Source: Parasponia andersonii (Eukaryota > Streptophyta > Magnoliopsida > Rosales > Cannabaceae). Taken from it: a stretch of 64,000 bases of DNA. Where the stretch lies: the NCBI GenBank assembly GCA_002914805.1, contig JXTB01000217.1:438706-502705 (forward strand), in the 5' to 3' direction. A program made the position numbers and the translations under genes. Under the pieces are notes generated by a model. It was not told the origin of the DNA. It did not search any database and was given only the letters and a program-made list of their open reading frames with translations. Shown here one piece after another: positions 48,431 through 62,000 of the stretch (positions are counted from its first letter, which is position 1; each line of letters begins with the position of its first letter).

Positions 48431-51400
48431 GACGGAGTCAGAAAATTTTTTCAAGAGAGTAAAATCTAATGTTAAATTTATTTAATTTTTCCTCTCCTTT
48501 TGGCTCTTTATATTTTTTTTTCCCTTCAAAGTAACTTATAATTGAATAATATAATGGATAACTCTATTGCTATCAATCTTTTTTCTCTTCCCACCCTTTT
48601 CTAATTAAGTTCTTATCTATAAAAATATCCTACTATAAATTGGCCTAAGTGTCTTTATATAATATTAGTTAAAAAAAATCTTCTTTCTTAGCTCACCTCT
48701 CAAACTTACACCATGTCATAAATATTAACATATTAGTTACACAATTCAATTTTTATAACCATATATAGATTAAAAAATTAAATAAGATGAAGTAACAATG
48801 TTTTGATTTGGCGACTTTACGATATTTTGATAATCTTCTTTTCTTTTTTCAAATAACTTCATCTAATTAAAACGAAATATTAAGAAAGAAGAAGAATTCT
48901 CTTTTCAATTTATATGATACCAATAACATTTTTGTTAATAAAGAAAATGTGAAGAGAGTTACTTCTCTCTAAGAATCGGCATCTCCCAGATTTTGGAAGC
49001 TTTTCTCCTCCACCAGCAAGTTGTGCCTTATAGGGGAGGGGGCTCTTCTCTCTCCCAAGTTATAATTTTTCTTTTTTTCTTTTTCAGCTTTGCTTTTGAT
49101 TTTTGTTCGTTCTAATTAGTCCTTCCATTTGTGGAGGTTATTGTCCATCTAGATCTAGATATATGGTGCATTTTTTGTACACCTAGTCCTAGATTTGTGA
49201 AGTGTTTGGGTTGTCTTTTGTTTTTTTTTTTTCTTTTTTCAGTGTACACTAAGATTTAGATTTGTGATTTTTTTGGTTATATTTTACTTTTTATGTTACT
49301 AGAGAGGTTTTTTATGTATGTATTTTATTTAGTATTCCTTTAGATCTGAGGCTTTTGAGATTCGGATCTAGAAGATGTTATGTGGCATTCACTACTAGAT
49401 GTAGTGAATAGAGTGGTATTTGCTGATGGACGCAATGAAGAAGTTGGCGTTTACTAATAGGCGCTGTAAAGAGGATAGTGTTTACTGATAAATACTGTAA
49501 AAAAATGGACTACTATGGACTACTGTGGTATTTACTAATAAACTCCTTGAAGGAAGTCTACCTGTTGACTCTAAGTTTTTGCTTGGAGCATTTTTTTGTA
49601 TGTGGGAGCTAGAAATTTACAATCATATTTCTTATAATTAAGAATATAATAACTCACTCTCGTTGGTTTCTTTGGAGTGATTTTAGATTTAGTTGAGAGA
49701 TGTTTCTTTTTGTTTTAGAAGCTTCTTCTCTTATCGTAGCAAATTTGGCTAATGATTAATATAATTTCCTTGAGGAATCTTGAAAGAAAAAAAACAATAT
49801 TTTGATCATGACGTATGATTTTCATGTTAATATCGTTATTGTTTTATGAAAAATTAATACTGCTTTATATTTTTTTTTCTTATTTTGTGTTTTTTTTTCT
49901 TAGAATCAGATTTGTTGTCACTATTTTTTATTTTTCTTGTTGTTTGTCTTCTTCTTCTTTTTGTCATTCTTCTTCTTTTTGTCATTATAATCTCCACTCT
50001 TCTTTTTGACCCTTTTTTTAATGAATAATAAATATTTTCATTGATATAAAAGTTTGTACTCTATTGTTTGCATCTTATATAATTTACTTTTAATAAAGAA
50101 TAAAAAAAGTGCGCTGATTCAAAAACAAATATTCATTATGTGCTATTGATTTTGATATTTTCTTTTTTTTCATAATATTCTTTAGCAAATAAGAAAAAAC
50201 CAAAACTTATTTTATTTATTTTCTTTGTTGATTATTTACATGGAAGCAATATACATCGATGCATACTAACGAGCATTTTTGTACTTAATGAAAAGTAGAA
50301 AGGTGAATGAAAATAAATTTTAACAAAATTTAGGTGTGTGGAAAGAAAAAAAAAAAAGTGTGACAATAGAGTCACCCTGATATAATTAAGAGCTGGCAGT
50401 AAAAGTGATCATTTTAAAACACATATGGTCAAAATAATATAGCATATAGGAAAAACACGCGCTTAATGATAATACTATAGTAATACTAGAACACGCTTAA
50501 TTGACTTGTGCACGCGCTTGATATATAGGAAAATCACGTTCGAGAGTTTGGTTTGGCTTGCATTTACATATAGCATACTTTAATGAGAATACTATAGGAA
50601 TAGTTTCTGTGTTGTAAAAAAGTTTTATTTTTACTTGACAAAACTCGTGTAGTGAACTTTTGATTGGCCAAGTTGAAACTACCACATTGAACTATGCTAA
50701 CTAAGATAAAAATTGGTTAGTAACACTTAAGCAGAACAATTTTCGATATTATGAACTTAGGGTTAAGAAAAAAAAGTAAAATAAAATAGAATTAAAGAAT
50801 GGTCTTTCTGTAGAACAAACCTCAACTGATAACTTATGCAATATTAAATTTGTATATGTAAAATTTCTGTATACGGGTACCTTGCTCAGCGAAATGCGGC
50901 TTCGTCCCATATTCGTCAATTTAAACTGTTTTTCACGTACACATAGTGATGCTATACACACAAGGGTCCCTTGATTTGACATTTATAAGAATTTGCCTAG
51001 ATTCTAGCGTATGCATAATGGAAAAACTTTTTAATTGTAAGTTACCATGGTGGCAGGTGCCGGCTGACCGAAATGGCCTCAATTATTCAGTTTTATGTCT
51101 CAATATTGGAATACAGTTCTTATCAAAAAATAAATGTATATATATATATATTATATTGGAATACAGTTCTGTACAGTTGATACTAAAGGAGCGATGAGTG
51201 TTGATCGTCATACACCTCAATATATACGGCTGTTAGTGTTTTTGCATCATGTTCCATGCATAATGCAATGTCTACAACTGCAACAAGATTTGAATAGTGG
51301 GACAAAAGAATCACTGTTCCAATTTTTTCTTTTATTAAATATGTGTTATCTGTTTTTATTGATTCATAGGGTCTAGCACGAGAATTCCTATTATAATTTT

Positions 51401-51810
51401 TTTTGAAAAAATGATAAATCACGTTATACAAGTAAAAGCAACCCAGTAATATAATAATTAAGAGAATGTTATACATCTTCACATATTACAAAAACTAATT
51501 TGACTAGTGTGGTCTTTTAGGTGGCAATTAATAGTGAGATGAAGAAAGACATGCATATCACTAAATATTACAAATAATATTGGGCTAATTCTAATAATGA
51601 GTTTTACCATCTTATGAGATCAATTCATTTAGAACTCAGATCATGCAAGCAATAATGAATGGGACATAAATATTTTTACATGGTTTATAATGTTAAAGTA
51701 TTATCTACATCCATGAGAGCAAGTTCAAAGTGCAAATTTCACCAAGAGTAGAAAAATAGAAATAAAATCAAGATATTATACAATGAAGTTTAGAACTCAC
51801 TTTTAGTTAC
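48431..51810. other. Intergenic sequence, partly repeat-like
   Basis: No host gene is recognised. From about 48950 to 49800 is T-rich, leader-like sequence with repeated phrases on 'TTTACTGATAAATACTG / TATTTACTAATAAACTCC', which may derive from an unassigned retroelement. Pyrimidine runs at 49900-50010 give low-complexity frames. Frames at 50497-51482 show no homology. Confidence 0.35.
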
Positions 51811-51818
51811 CTCCTGAA

Positions 51819-52064
51819 GATATTTTCACTCCTTGAATGAAGAATACTATGCCCCACCAGCTTCCAAATGCGTAATCCTTATTGAACTCTCTTTTATCAA
51901 GCTTAATTTAATCGTTGAAATCCCTTTAGAGGCAGCTATTTTAGAGATATTTTCACTACTTGTATGAAGAATGCCATGAACCGCCAGCTTCTGCAGGTGT
52001 AATCCTTGAACTCCCATTTATCAAGCTGAAATTTTGAAATCCCTTCAGAGGCAGCTATCGTAGA
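51819..52064. repeat. ~120-127-bp tandem duplication
   Basis: Unit 1 (51819-51945) and unit 2 (51946-about 52064) both run from GATATTTTCACT..TTG.ATGAAGAAT through CCGCCAGCTTC-like and TTATCAAGCT to GAGGCAGCTAT..TAGA, with substitutions and a short deletion in unit 2. A third partial echo (AAATCCCTTCGATAGCAGCTA) follows. It is possibly the leader of an LTR on the minus strand. Confidence 0.7.
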
Positions 52065-52503
52065 AATCCCTTCGATAGCAGCTACAAATACAAGAATCCC
52101 TCTACAATTAGGTGTGGTTGGACTCCCTTCAAGCTTGAGTAGCATCCTACCAACTTAATAATGTGAAAGATCCCGCTCAATCAATAAAGAACTTGAAAAC
52201 CCCATCAAGCTCCCAATAAACTTTAGTAGTAACTTCAAGAATTTGCCCAGAGATCTCAGAAAATTGCACTTCAAGAAAACATTTAAAAAAAAAAAAAGGA
52301 AATTATGATCAAGGAAGAATTTCTTCGACGAAAACCATACAAAATGATAAAATGAGAACCCTAAAAATATAAGCTCAATATTTCCAAAGGTTAAGGAATA
52401 TAGAATAACGACCTCATTTTACTTGTACTCTCTCCTTAGGTCATATACTGAAAGTCAGCTTTCTTATGAATTTTCTGAAAATAATGTCATGCCCAAATTT
52501 TAC

Positions 52504-54640
52504 TGTCACGACCCAAAATCCAATGCAGTGGCAGAAAGAAAATTTCTTTAAAATGGGAAATTCTTTGATTTATTTTTAAAAATGTCTTAAAAAATTCAAT
52601 TTGATAAAATAATCCATTTAAATAAAATATTTAGAATCTCATCTACTGAATCTCTACCCAATTTATATACACCATTAAACATAGATTGAATAAGGACTGA
52701 AAAATATAATTCAAATTTAAGTCCAAGTATCATCACCATCTACAACAAGTATCAATATCAAAATAGTATACATAAAGTTCTAAGACTTAATTGAAAGTAA
52801 AAATCTTAGTTCAATGCTAAATCAAAAACTAAACAATATAAACACCATAACAACACCAAATTTCTAGCATTTCCAAGACAATGAACTAAAGTCAAAGACA
52901 GTCTCTTAATCCTCTTGATCACCCAAATCATACTGAACACCACATAAGGAAGGAAGTTAGGGGTGAGCATAAAATATCCAATAGGAAAGCAGTTATCTCA
53001 TTGAAAATATTTTATTGACAAAAAATTCCCGCATAGCTAGTTTAATAAAAAATGTACATATACAATAGTCTAAAACCAGCAATCCATATGTATATATAAA
53101 ACAGTATTAGTTTAAACTATTCAATTCATAAGCACATTATACACCCATACCCATGAGCTCACATTCTCTTATTAATAAAATCTAGGATGATAGCACTAAG
53201 TGTAGTGAAGAGCCTACCTAACACCTAAGCCCATACCTGTAGGAAAGACCCATGTATCACCTACCAAACTTAGAGGGACAATCATATTGGCAACACCTGC
53301 CAAATAGGAAGGTAATCAAAGAAAACAAATTCTGCATGGGTTTACAGACTCTATACCGATGGTGGGGTACATAGCACTATACTATAAAGCTAGGATGCTA
53401 ACACGGTATTCATGTATTATTCGATGACATGTGGAATATAGAACTAAAGTGTGAAAATAGTCGTGCTATAATTTTTCAAAAAAATAGATATATTAAGTTT
53501 TATATAAATATAGTCAGTATAATAACCTGCACTCTATTATAGTTGTAGAGCAATATAATATATATCATCCAATTCAATTTGATCACAAATATCCAAAAAT
53601 TGTTCCAAAATTACATTTGCCATTTTATAGCATAAAGTAAGTTTTATTCAAAAACGATATAAAACAGAGGCAACCGAATCCCTATCTCACTAGAATAGTA
53701 ATACTACTCTATTGGAACCTTAAAGTATCATTGGATGGTCATTCAGAGGGTTAAGAACCAATTCTAAGCTCTCAATTGCTCACTTGCGAAAAACTAACTT
53801 CTCAACAAAGCTTCAAATGAACAAACAGACGTCTTAACTAAATTCCTAGTACCTAAAATAGCTAGGTTAGATGTATAATTTGTCTAATTCGGATCAAGAC
53901 TGAAACTAGACCAGTGGTATGCAAAACAAGGTAAATCTTAGCAGTCTGATTTCGTTTTTCGTGTCGTTCACCAAAAATAGTAAATATATAAATCAAACTT
54001 CTCAATTTCATGAGTATATTCCAAAAATAATATCAAAACTACAATCCAACAGTCCGTCCAAAAAGTCAAATCTAAGCTCAATTTACTTAAAATGGCAACT
54101 TTCAAACTAAGAAAATGGAGTCACGAAATAGATACTTATAAATTTCTCTCGACGATATGAACCAAACACCCAAAACGACACTAGAAATTCAGTCTTCTAC
54201 AACTAAAAATAGAGTTTTCCGACAACAGCACCTTGCAGGCAGCTCGGGACTAGCGACAAGGCTTCTTGGTGTCACGACGAGCCAACGCCAAGGGTTGGGG
54301 TGGCTAGACAGTGTCTAGGCGAGCTTCGGTGGCCCTTTGGTGTTCCTCGATTCTTCTTCATCAAGAGAGAGAGAGAAATAGGGAGGTCATGGGAAGGAGA
54401 AAGAGAAAGAGAAAGGGGGAGAAGACGAGAAGGTCCACATGACCTTGCATGAGGCTATGCAATTGTTTTTCATAATTGCACAATGGTTCTCTATTTTTTA
54501 AAATCATTTCAATTTAGTTCTCCAAATATTTGCATTTTAGACCCCTTTTCAAAAAAATTTGCAAATAGACCCCTCTATTATTTAGTACGCAAATTGGTAA
54601 AATTCTCAATTTACCCTCTAAAAATCTGAGTTTTACATAC
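52504..54640 (-). repeat. LTR-like repeat, TGTCACGACC family, copy 3
   Basis: The plus-strand start TGTCACGACCC is the reverse complement of a GGGTCGTGACA LTR end. The body matches copy 1 (30090-32190) in reverse. Its other end (near 54640, ACATACATGACC) aligns with TGCATGCAAACATCC at about 30095. A purine-rich stretch with many GAGA units (54365-54425) probably marks the start of the transcribed leader. No coding domain or partner LTR is attached. Confidence 0.7.
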
Positions 54641-55960
54641 ATGACCTATTAGATATTTCCGCATTTAGATGGGATGAATATCTTCCAAAAAAAAGGACAA
54701 TTATTATTTAATTACCAAGCAATTGAATCTTTATATAAATTAGAAGCAGGTAAATATCTCCAATGATTTGATTACTCGGTGGTAATATTTGTTGGATAAT
54801 TTTCTCACTATAAATTACGTTGACCTTTAAAATGTCAAGATAACAATATTTAGTGGCATTTTTAACTTTTAGAGATGTCTTTTAGAACCTAGATATAGTA
54901 AAATTTAAAAAATGTCACTAAAACTATCTTTAGTAGTATTTACAAATGCCACTAATATTTTAATTTAGTAGCATTTTGTAGATTTCACCAAATTTAAATT
55001 TAATAACATTTGAAAAATGGAACTAAATATTAGATATAGTGGCATTGTAAAAATGTTACTTAATCATTTGAAAATTTTTAATTGTTTTTATAAAAAAATC
55101 AAATTTACTGATAAGTATAGGATATAGAACACAATGACAAGTATAATTTAGACATTTTAAAAAATTTCTTAAGAAAAGAAAGAAAGAAAACTAGGAAGAT
55201 GGTAATAATATATTTCTCCTTTTTTTTCCCTCTTTTCTTTTTCAAATAAAAAAGTAGATAGGCAAAGTACAAATTGTACACAAGGTAGTCAATTTAATTA
55301 AAAAGTAGTAAGATTTTTTCCACAGAAATTTAGATAATAAAAGAATTAATATAAAAGTAAAGAAATATTTTTAGAAATATAACGTGCATATGAAGTTCTG
55401 AATTAGTTTTAGGAGTAGAGCTCAATTCCTATTTATAAAATTAAAAAAAATGATAACGTAATAATTTGTTTCCCAAACTATTCGATTATTTAATTTATGG
55501 ATTTTTTTAAGTCAAGTTATATATTAGATGATTAAGTTAAATACCATAAAATTTTAAATGTGTTCTAATAAAGGTGGAGGTTAAGAATTCAAATTTAAGA
55601 TTACTGACACAAAAGAATTTATATTTTAAAAAGATTCCCTAAATTTTCAAGTAAATTTTAATTTTAATTTTAATTTTTTAGAATTCTTAAAATTTATCAT
55701 ATCACCAAAATGAAACAAATTTAAAATTAAAACTAACCCATCGACTACTAACTCATATATTTTCTTCTCTCCCTAACAGTCTGCTTGATTCACCTCTTGC
55801 ACCATCTCCAACTAGCTCTCACAATTCCGTCTTCTTTTTCACTCTAAACTAAGGCTAGCTCTTATAATTCCATCTTATTTTCAAAGCCTTCATCTTCTTT
55901 CATTTCTAGTGCTGCTATAATATTATGAGTCATCTGTAGGTTTATTTTTTTTCCTTTTCC

Positions 55961-55995
<35 letters not shown>

Positions 55996-56100
55996 TTGCA
56001 AGCCAGTGATGTGCTTTGATTATATCAAACTTTTAATATTTGGTCGCGGCAATAGATGTCATGGCAATATGGTCTATTTCTTGTGGTGTTTATAAAGAAA
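54641..56100. other. Intergenic sequence with repeated AGTGGCATTT/AAATGCCACT words
   Basis: Between about 54845 and 55065 short words such as TAGTGGCATTTTT, AAATGCCACTAA, AGTAGCATTTTG and AGTGGCATTGTAAAAATG recur in both orientations. This is the pattern seen in subterminal regions of some plant DNA transposons. No gene is seen. An (AT)n tract lies at about 55970-55995. Confidence 0.4.
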
Positions 56101-56109
56101 TAGCAAGGA

Positions 56110-57362
56110 AATTCTTAGGGTTTATGCCCTAAAAGTATGTATATTTTGGATATTTACTGAATTAATAAAATGACATTTTTCTATTTGAATTTGTGCATAA
56201 TTTGTATTTTTTAAAATATAAAAAAATTCCTAGTTTATTTATGGGACCATGAATTTAGTATATAAGTGTTATATACATGAGGAATAAATTTATGGATAAT
56301 AAACTAAATATAGTCCGTAAAAATTAATTAAAATTTGGGATGTTTAATTAAATATTATTAGGATGGTCGATTAATATTGAGAATGTAATAGTCTTATTCG
56401 AACTATTGATGTGTTGACATCACAATAGAGGTACATAGTATAATTCAATGATGTAGGACTAGACCAAACATGGTTTGAATTTTACATAAATTCTGTTAAC
56501 TGTTGAGAATTCAAATAATATTACTAGATGATTATATGTAGATCCATCTTAATCTTTAGTAGTTATAGACTCATATTTATAATATTATTTTCTTTAACAT
56601 ACTTATTAAAAGTTCATTTCCTAAACAACTCGAAATAATTGTATCTTGGGAGCATGATGAGATGAGTAGTTGGGAATATAACTTATAGATATGGAATCCA
56701 TTCCTTCCATTTAGGAAGCTAAAAAGATGATTCTATTGTGTATTGATTCAGAACTTGAACAGTTTGAGTACTCAATTTATAATATATTTATAAATTAATT
56801 GTTTATTGGAGAATCAATCGTACACAAGGATAAAGATGTAATTGAAGAGGTAAACAAAACATGATCTATCTCTAATTATAAATTATCTATGAAGAATTAA
56901 ATTACATGTAGTGATTAAATCGATAGACTGCTTGTTGTTTTTTGAGTAAATTAATTCTGTAACTTTAAGAGTGCAATTTCAAATTTTTGATGGAGTAATA
57001 CTAGAATTAATAAATTAGGTAAATTAATTAAAGAGTTTGATTTAATTGTCATAATTTATTGGAAATGAATTACAGGTTCATAGGTCCCCAATTCCACTAC
57101 TTACAAATACTGTACTAGACATTGTATTATTTCTATTATTGTACATTTTGTCTTGATAAATTATTTGTCTATAATAATTTATAATTTTATTAATTAATTA
57201 ATTAATTTTGAATTAATTAATTTAAATTTATGGAAAGATAAGTTTCCTAATTTGTTTAAATTTTGAATTTAAAAATATCTAATTATCAGATAATTAGATA
57301 AATAGAAATTGGGAAACTGACTGAAAATGAAATATTCTTACTTGAAAAAGTGAGCTATGTGC

Positions 57363-57408
<46 letters not shown>

Positions 57409-57840
57409 AAAATCCTAGCAAAACATAACTACATATTATTTTTTTACAAACCCTCTATAACCTAGAAAGAAAAGGAAGAGAGTTTTCATATCTTTTGTAG
57501 AGCAAACTCTTACAATCTCATGAGTTGAGAATATTGTAAGTATGTAATGTGTGATTTTAAGAAATTGTATACAACACTTATACGTTCATCCAGTTGTACT
57601 TGAGACTTGAATTGAAAGATCGTACTTTAGAAAATAGAAAAGCTATTATATATTAACAAACTACAAAAAATATTAGATCTATTCTCTTTGTATGATTCTA
57701 TTTGCTATGAATTAATACTATACACTAATATAGTTCTCTTTGTATGTTTCTATTTGCTATGAATTCATACTATGCACTAATATAGTCAATTGTTTTGAAA
57801 AAAATTTTAAATGTACTTGCGCCAATCTTCTGCTGCAAAA
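56110..57840 (+). repeat. Copia-type LTR-like repeat, copy 2
   Basis: AGGGTTTATGCCCTAAAAG (56117 on) resembles the head of copia LTRs, and ACTTGCGCCAATCTTCTGCTGC (57817-57838) resembles a tail. In between are an (AT)n tract at the presumed TATA position (about 57369-57405) and a 52-bp tandem duplication (57682-57733, 57734-57785). Only four to six bases differ between those units. Ends are approximate. Confidence 0.45.
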
Positions 57841-58430
57841 ATTGTTTTAAAACCAACAAAATTTGGGTAATACAAAATTAAGAGGACAAAGAAAACATAT
57901 TTACATAGAATGATATAAAAGTGAAACTCATCTCTCTTCTCTCTTTTTCCTTTTATAAGAAACTTCTATATTATTTTCCTTAACAAAAGAATATTTATTC
58001 TCTTTCCACTGATTCTTTTTTCAGAACTAGTGAGAAATGAAGATGAGATTGATATGTACAAAGACTATCTAAGCGAAGAACTTAATTCACTATTTTAACT
58101 TATGATCTATCTTTCTGTAACCTTAAATTCTTTACAATTTTGTACGATTATGAATTTTTGTAACTAATAATTTAATTAATAAATATTTATTTATTTTTAA
58201 TTTTCTAGTTTTATTTTGTGGTTGATATTACATTAGAGTTTTTTTTACATACAATATATCAAAATGTATAATAATAATCAACAACCAAATGTTGGTGACC
58301 TTTTTCTTAATTGAGGATTGAAAAACATAAAAGTAAAAAAAATCGTATATAATCGTTTGATAAATAAGAAAAAGAGGAGGAAAAAAAAAAGAAGAAAAGC
58401 AACCAAAATTTGTTGGTAATTTGAGCAAAC
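57841..58430. other. AT-rich intergenic sequence
   Basis: Nothing recognised. The minus-strand frame at 58228-58428 is low-complexity. Confidence 0.35.
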
Positions 58431-59640
58431 ACTAAGAAAAATTTATACATGCATGCAAATATGGAAAACACATGATCACATCATGAACGCAGCGGAAAAA
58501 TTAACGGATTCAAGTTTTAAAATTTTTATATGAAAACAGTTTTCATCACCATAAAACATGCATATATCATATACAAGATCATGTATAATATAAATCAAAT
58601 CTAGATACATAAACCTTAGAAATGAGATTAGAGTTTACCTTTTATTACATACTCCTTCTTGTTGATAGTGATTAAATCTCCAATCCTAGATCTTTTTGTC
58701 TATGCTCTAACTCTAAGTTGATTAGGCAATTGGGTGCCAAGTTGAATATTTCATTGGAGAACAATCAAGAATCTGTTCTTGATCCTTCGGAATACTAAGA
58801 CATGAGATGAGACTATAAGAATACAGGAAAATTTTCTCTCCTCTCTTTCTCTGCCTTCTCCTAATTCTCTCTCTCTCTTTCCCTCTGTTATGCGTGTGAC
58901 ACTCTATGTGTTACAGTGTAGTTTTTTTTTTCTCATATATCTTATATATATGGGGGCCAAAATTGCTAATCCCAATCCAACTAGGATTGTGCTTGTGCTC
59001 CGATTTAGGCTATAGGTGTATTTTTATAAATATGTCAAAGTCGTGGAACTTATTTATAAAAATACTAACTTCTGTGTAGAATTATTATTTAACACAATTT
59101 CATGAAACTAATTTCACAAATACCATGAATCAATTAATGAGCTTTGTTGAATTAGACAAAGGACCTAATGAATTCAAATAATCTAAGCTCCGGATAATAA
59201 ATACATAATAACTCTTATTATGATAATTATATAAATACTATTAGTAAAAAGGACACTCCACTAAAGGCCCATTAGTACACTCTTAGATTAAATGTCATGT
59301 CTTTTATAGAGATTTAATCAACTAGCCTTAATTAACCGATCTATCTAGTATATTCTATACAACATATAGAATCCCATATTTCTATCAAGGAATAATGTTG
59401 TCGATATTTCTATCAAGGAATAATGTTGTCGATAATTTTATTTTCATTGCTTATTTAGACAAAATTGTCAAACAACTCACAAAGTGAATACTTAGATCTT
59501 AGTTTTAATTATTCCATGAATCTTGAAAGGTCTTAACATAACATTAATATATAGTATTCTAAACTATTTGATGTTCCCGTCAATTTATAAACCATAATCT
59601 CCAATGTCATTTTACGTAAATCTAGATTAAAAAGAAATGT
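58431..59640 (-). repeat. Copia-type LTR-like repeat, copy 3 (minus strand)
   Basis: The reverse complement matches 43020-43760 of copy 1 closely (for example GACAACATTATT, TAGGTCCTTTGTCTA, AAATTAGTTTCATGAAATT, AATCCTAGTTGGA). The left end with CATGAACGCAGCGG (58482-58495) is typical of the tail of such LTRs, and a CT-rich leader lies near 58838-58884. A 30-bp unit, TATTTCTATCAAGGAATAATGTTGTCGATA, is tandemly duplicated at about 59376-59432. Confidence 0.6.
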
Positions 59641-62000
59641 CAATTTATAGTTTTATCTTATAAGGTTAAAGAGGAAGATCAGCCAATTTGTTTTTTGAAA
59701 ATTTCATTTTCTTTTAAACGTTACTATTTGTAATTAAATTAAAAAAAATACTTTTTAATGAAGATTTATTTTACTTCATAATTGAAATTAAGTCTCAAAA
59801 TAGAAATTAAATTCATACACTTCATAAAAATAAAACCACACTCATTTCTAGTTAAATAATTAAGTACTTGAAAGTAAGAACATAAAATTGCTTAAAACAT
59901 TTTATTGCCATTTGGGATTCCACCATTGTCAACCAACCTCCAGTAGGAATTATTGCTCATTTGGAAAATTTAAATGAATAGAATGAGCTTGCGCCCAGTA
60001 AATAAATCTCATGCTGCAATGATTATCATGTCATGTGAATAGTACACTTTTAGAACCATAACTATGTATCACTTTTTTTTTTGAAACATCTTGTTCATAA
60101 ATATTTTCATTTCATAAACTTTTAATATTTGAGCTCAACATAGTGAAATGCCAAATCTATCAGAAGTGATGTGCTATAAAAGTAGTGTCATAATAAGCAT
60201 ATATAACCCTATAGCTATTCGGATCTCATATAACTATCGTACTACAATGATTAGCATCGTAATTTAAACTTTCATTATTAATATAGTGACTGTGGGTAAA
60301 TTAGTCAGTTGCCCACACTCCTTTCAATAACTTAACATACACTTAAAGAAATATTTTTCTTAAAATATAGTTTTGGATACATAGTAATTTAAAAATAATA
60401 ATTTCATTGAAAATCATAATTTTCTTTTTCGAGTAATTATGTATGCACATATTCATGACATATTTACATACTTAATGCAACTATTATTGCAAAATATATA
60501 ACAATATATTAGTATAATCACAATTACATCATAAATAGCGCATAACTTTTCATATAAAAGTATAGGGTGAGATTTACTTACCTTAGGTCCTTACAAAATT
60601 TTATTTGTGCTTGTAGTGAAATTCCACACACTCGACCTTATTGTAACCATGTGACTCTTTTTATCATTTTTTATTAATATTCATGCAATAATATTAATTA
60701 TGTATATTAATACATACTACTAGAAACATATTTATATGTCTTAAAAAAATACTCATATCATACAACTATAAAATCATGTTTCATAACATATGTAACTAAA
60801 AACTGTAAAAATTTCAACAAACAATGTATACTTAAAGAATTTTAGATTCTAATACAAAACTCTATTTACTTTTAAACTTTACAGATAATATTATAACATA
60901 AAAATAAAGTTGTAGAAAATTATTTAAAATTTTTTTAATAAGTTTTAGCATGATTTTACTAATTTCGACTCTATAAATTGAAATTTGATAAAAACCTATT
61001 GAAGCACCAAACTATTCTTGAATTTTATAGAGTTATTTCTATATACCCAAAAATTTTGATATTATCTTAGATAAACAAAAATATTATATTTACCAGTTAC
61101 AAAGGCAATATATAAAAAAAATTTAATAATGATTACAAATAAAATCTTAACATCGCAAAACTTTCCAGAATATGACTTAACATATATATGATTATATTTT
61201 AAAATGTTTTAACTCAAATTAAAAACGCTTACCCTCTAAAATCATAGAACAAACTCGATAAAATTTATTTTTCAGTCTTTCTTAGGTAGCAACCAATATG
61301 TATAAAAAGATTTCTTTAAAATCATAGGAGTAAGATGTAAATATAAAACTTTCCAAATTTTAAATAGACATATAGAAAGACTTCTCATAAAAATTTCAGA
61401 CCTTAACAAAATTTTAACTCTAAATATCATATATTAAATTTGAACCTAAGTGTAGTAAAATATACTAATGTTGAAAGACTAAGAGTTTTAAGAATTACTT
61501 TTTTCTTAATCTTGAAGAAACTTTAGAGAACTGCTTGAAATATTTATAGACTACTACTTAATTAGGAGAAAAGAGAGGTAGAGAGAAATATAGGAGAAAA
61601 GTAGATTATTGTTACAAGATAGTGCCCTATTTATAGACTTATTGTGAATATAAAATATACTTATAATATATAGATATTATTTTTAAAGTTAATAATAATA
61701 ACACTACTTAATTAATTTTATTCTCTTTTTTTTATTTGTTATCTTTTGATCATGAAATTAATTAATTTTCTCTATGTTCTTCCACTTATAAAAGTTGTAC
61801 AATATTTAATAACAACATGTGGATATATAATATGTAGAAAATATCATCTTTGTATTTAGTATCCATTTAATCAATATAATAAATGTACCTTTTCAATAGT
61901 TAATGAATTAAATCATACCATCTTTACACTTTTCAAAATTTATTATATTTTCTAATATTATTAATTAATTTCTTTTGCTTTAATAGCTAGTGAGATGTAA
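59641..62000 (-). repeat. Left arm of large inverted repeat (LTR-like)
   Basis: The reverse complement around 61650-61200 matches 63660-64000: TATAAATAGGGCA, CTTAGGTTCAAA, AAGGTCTGAAATTTTTAT and AGT.TTTCTATATGT.TA recur in order. A TATA box on the minus strand lies at about 61641-61632. Sequence further left (59980-61200) has no recognised coding domain and would continue the element. Centre of symmetry is near 62650. Confidence 0.6.
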
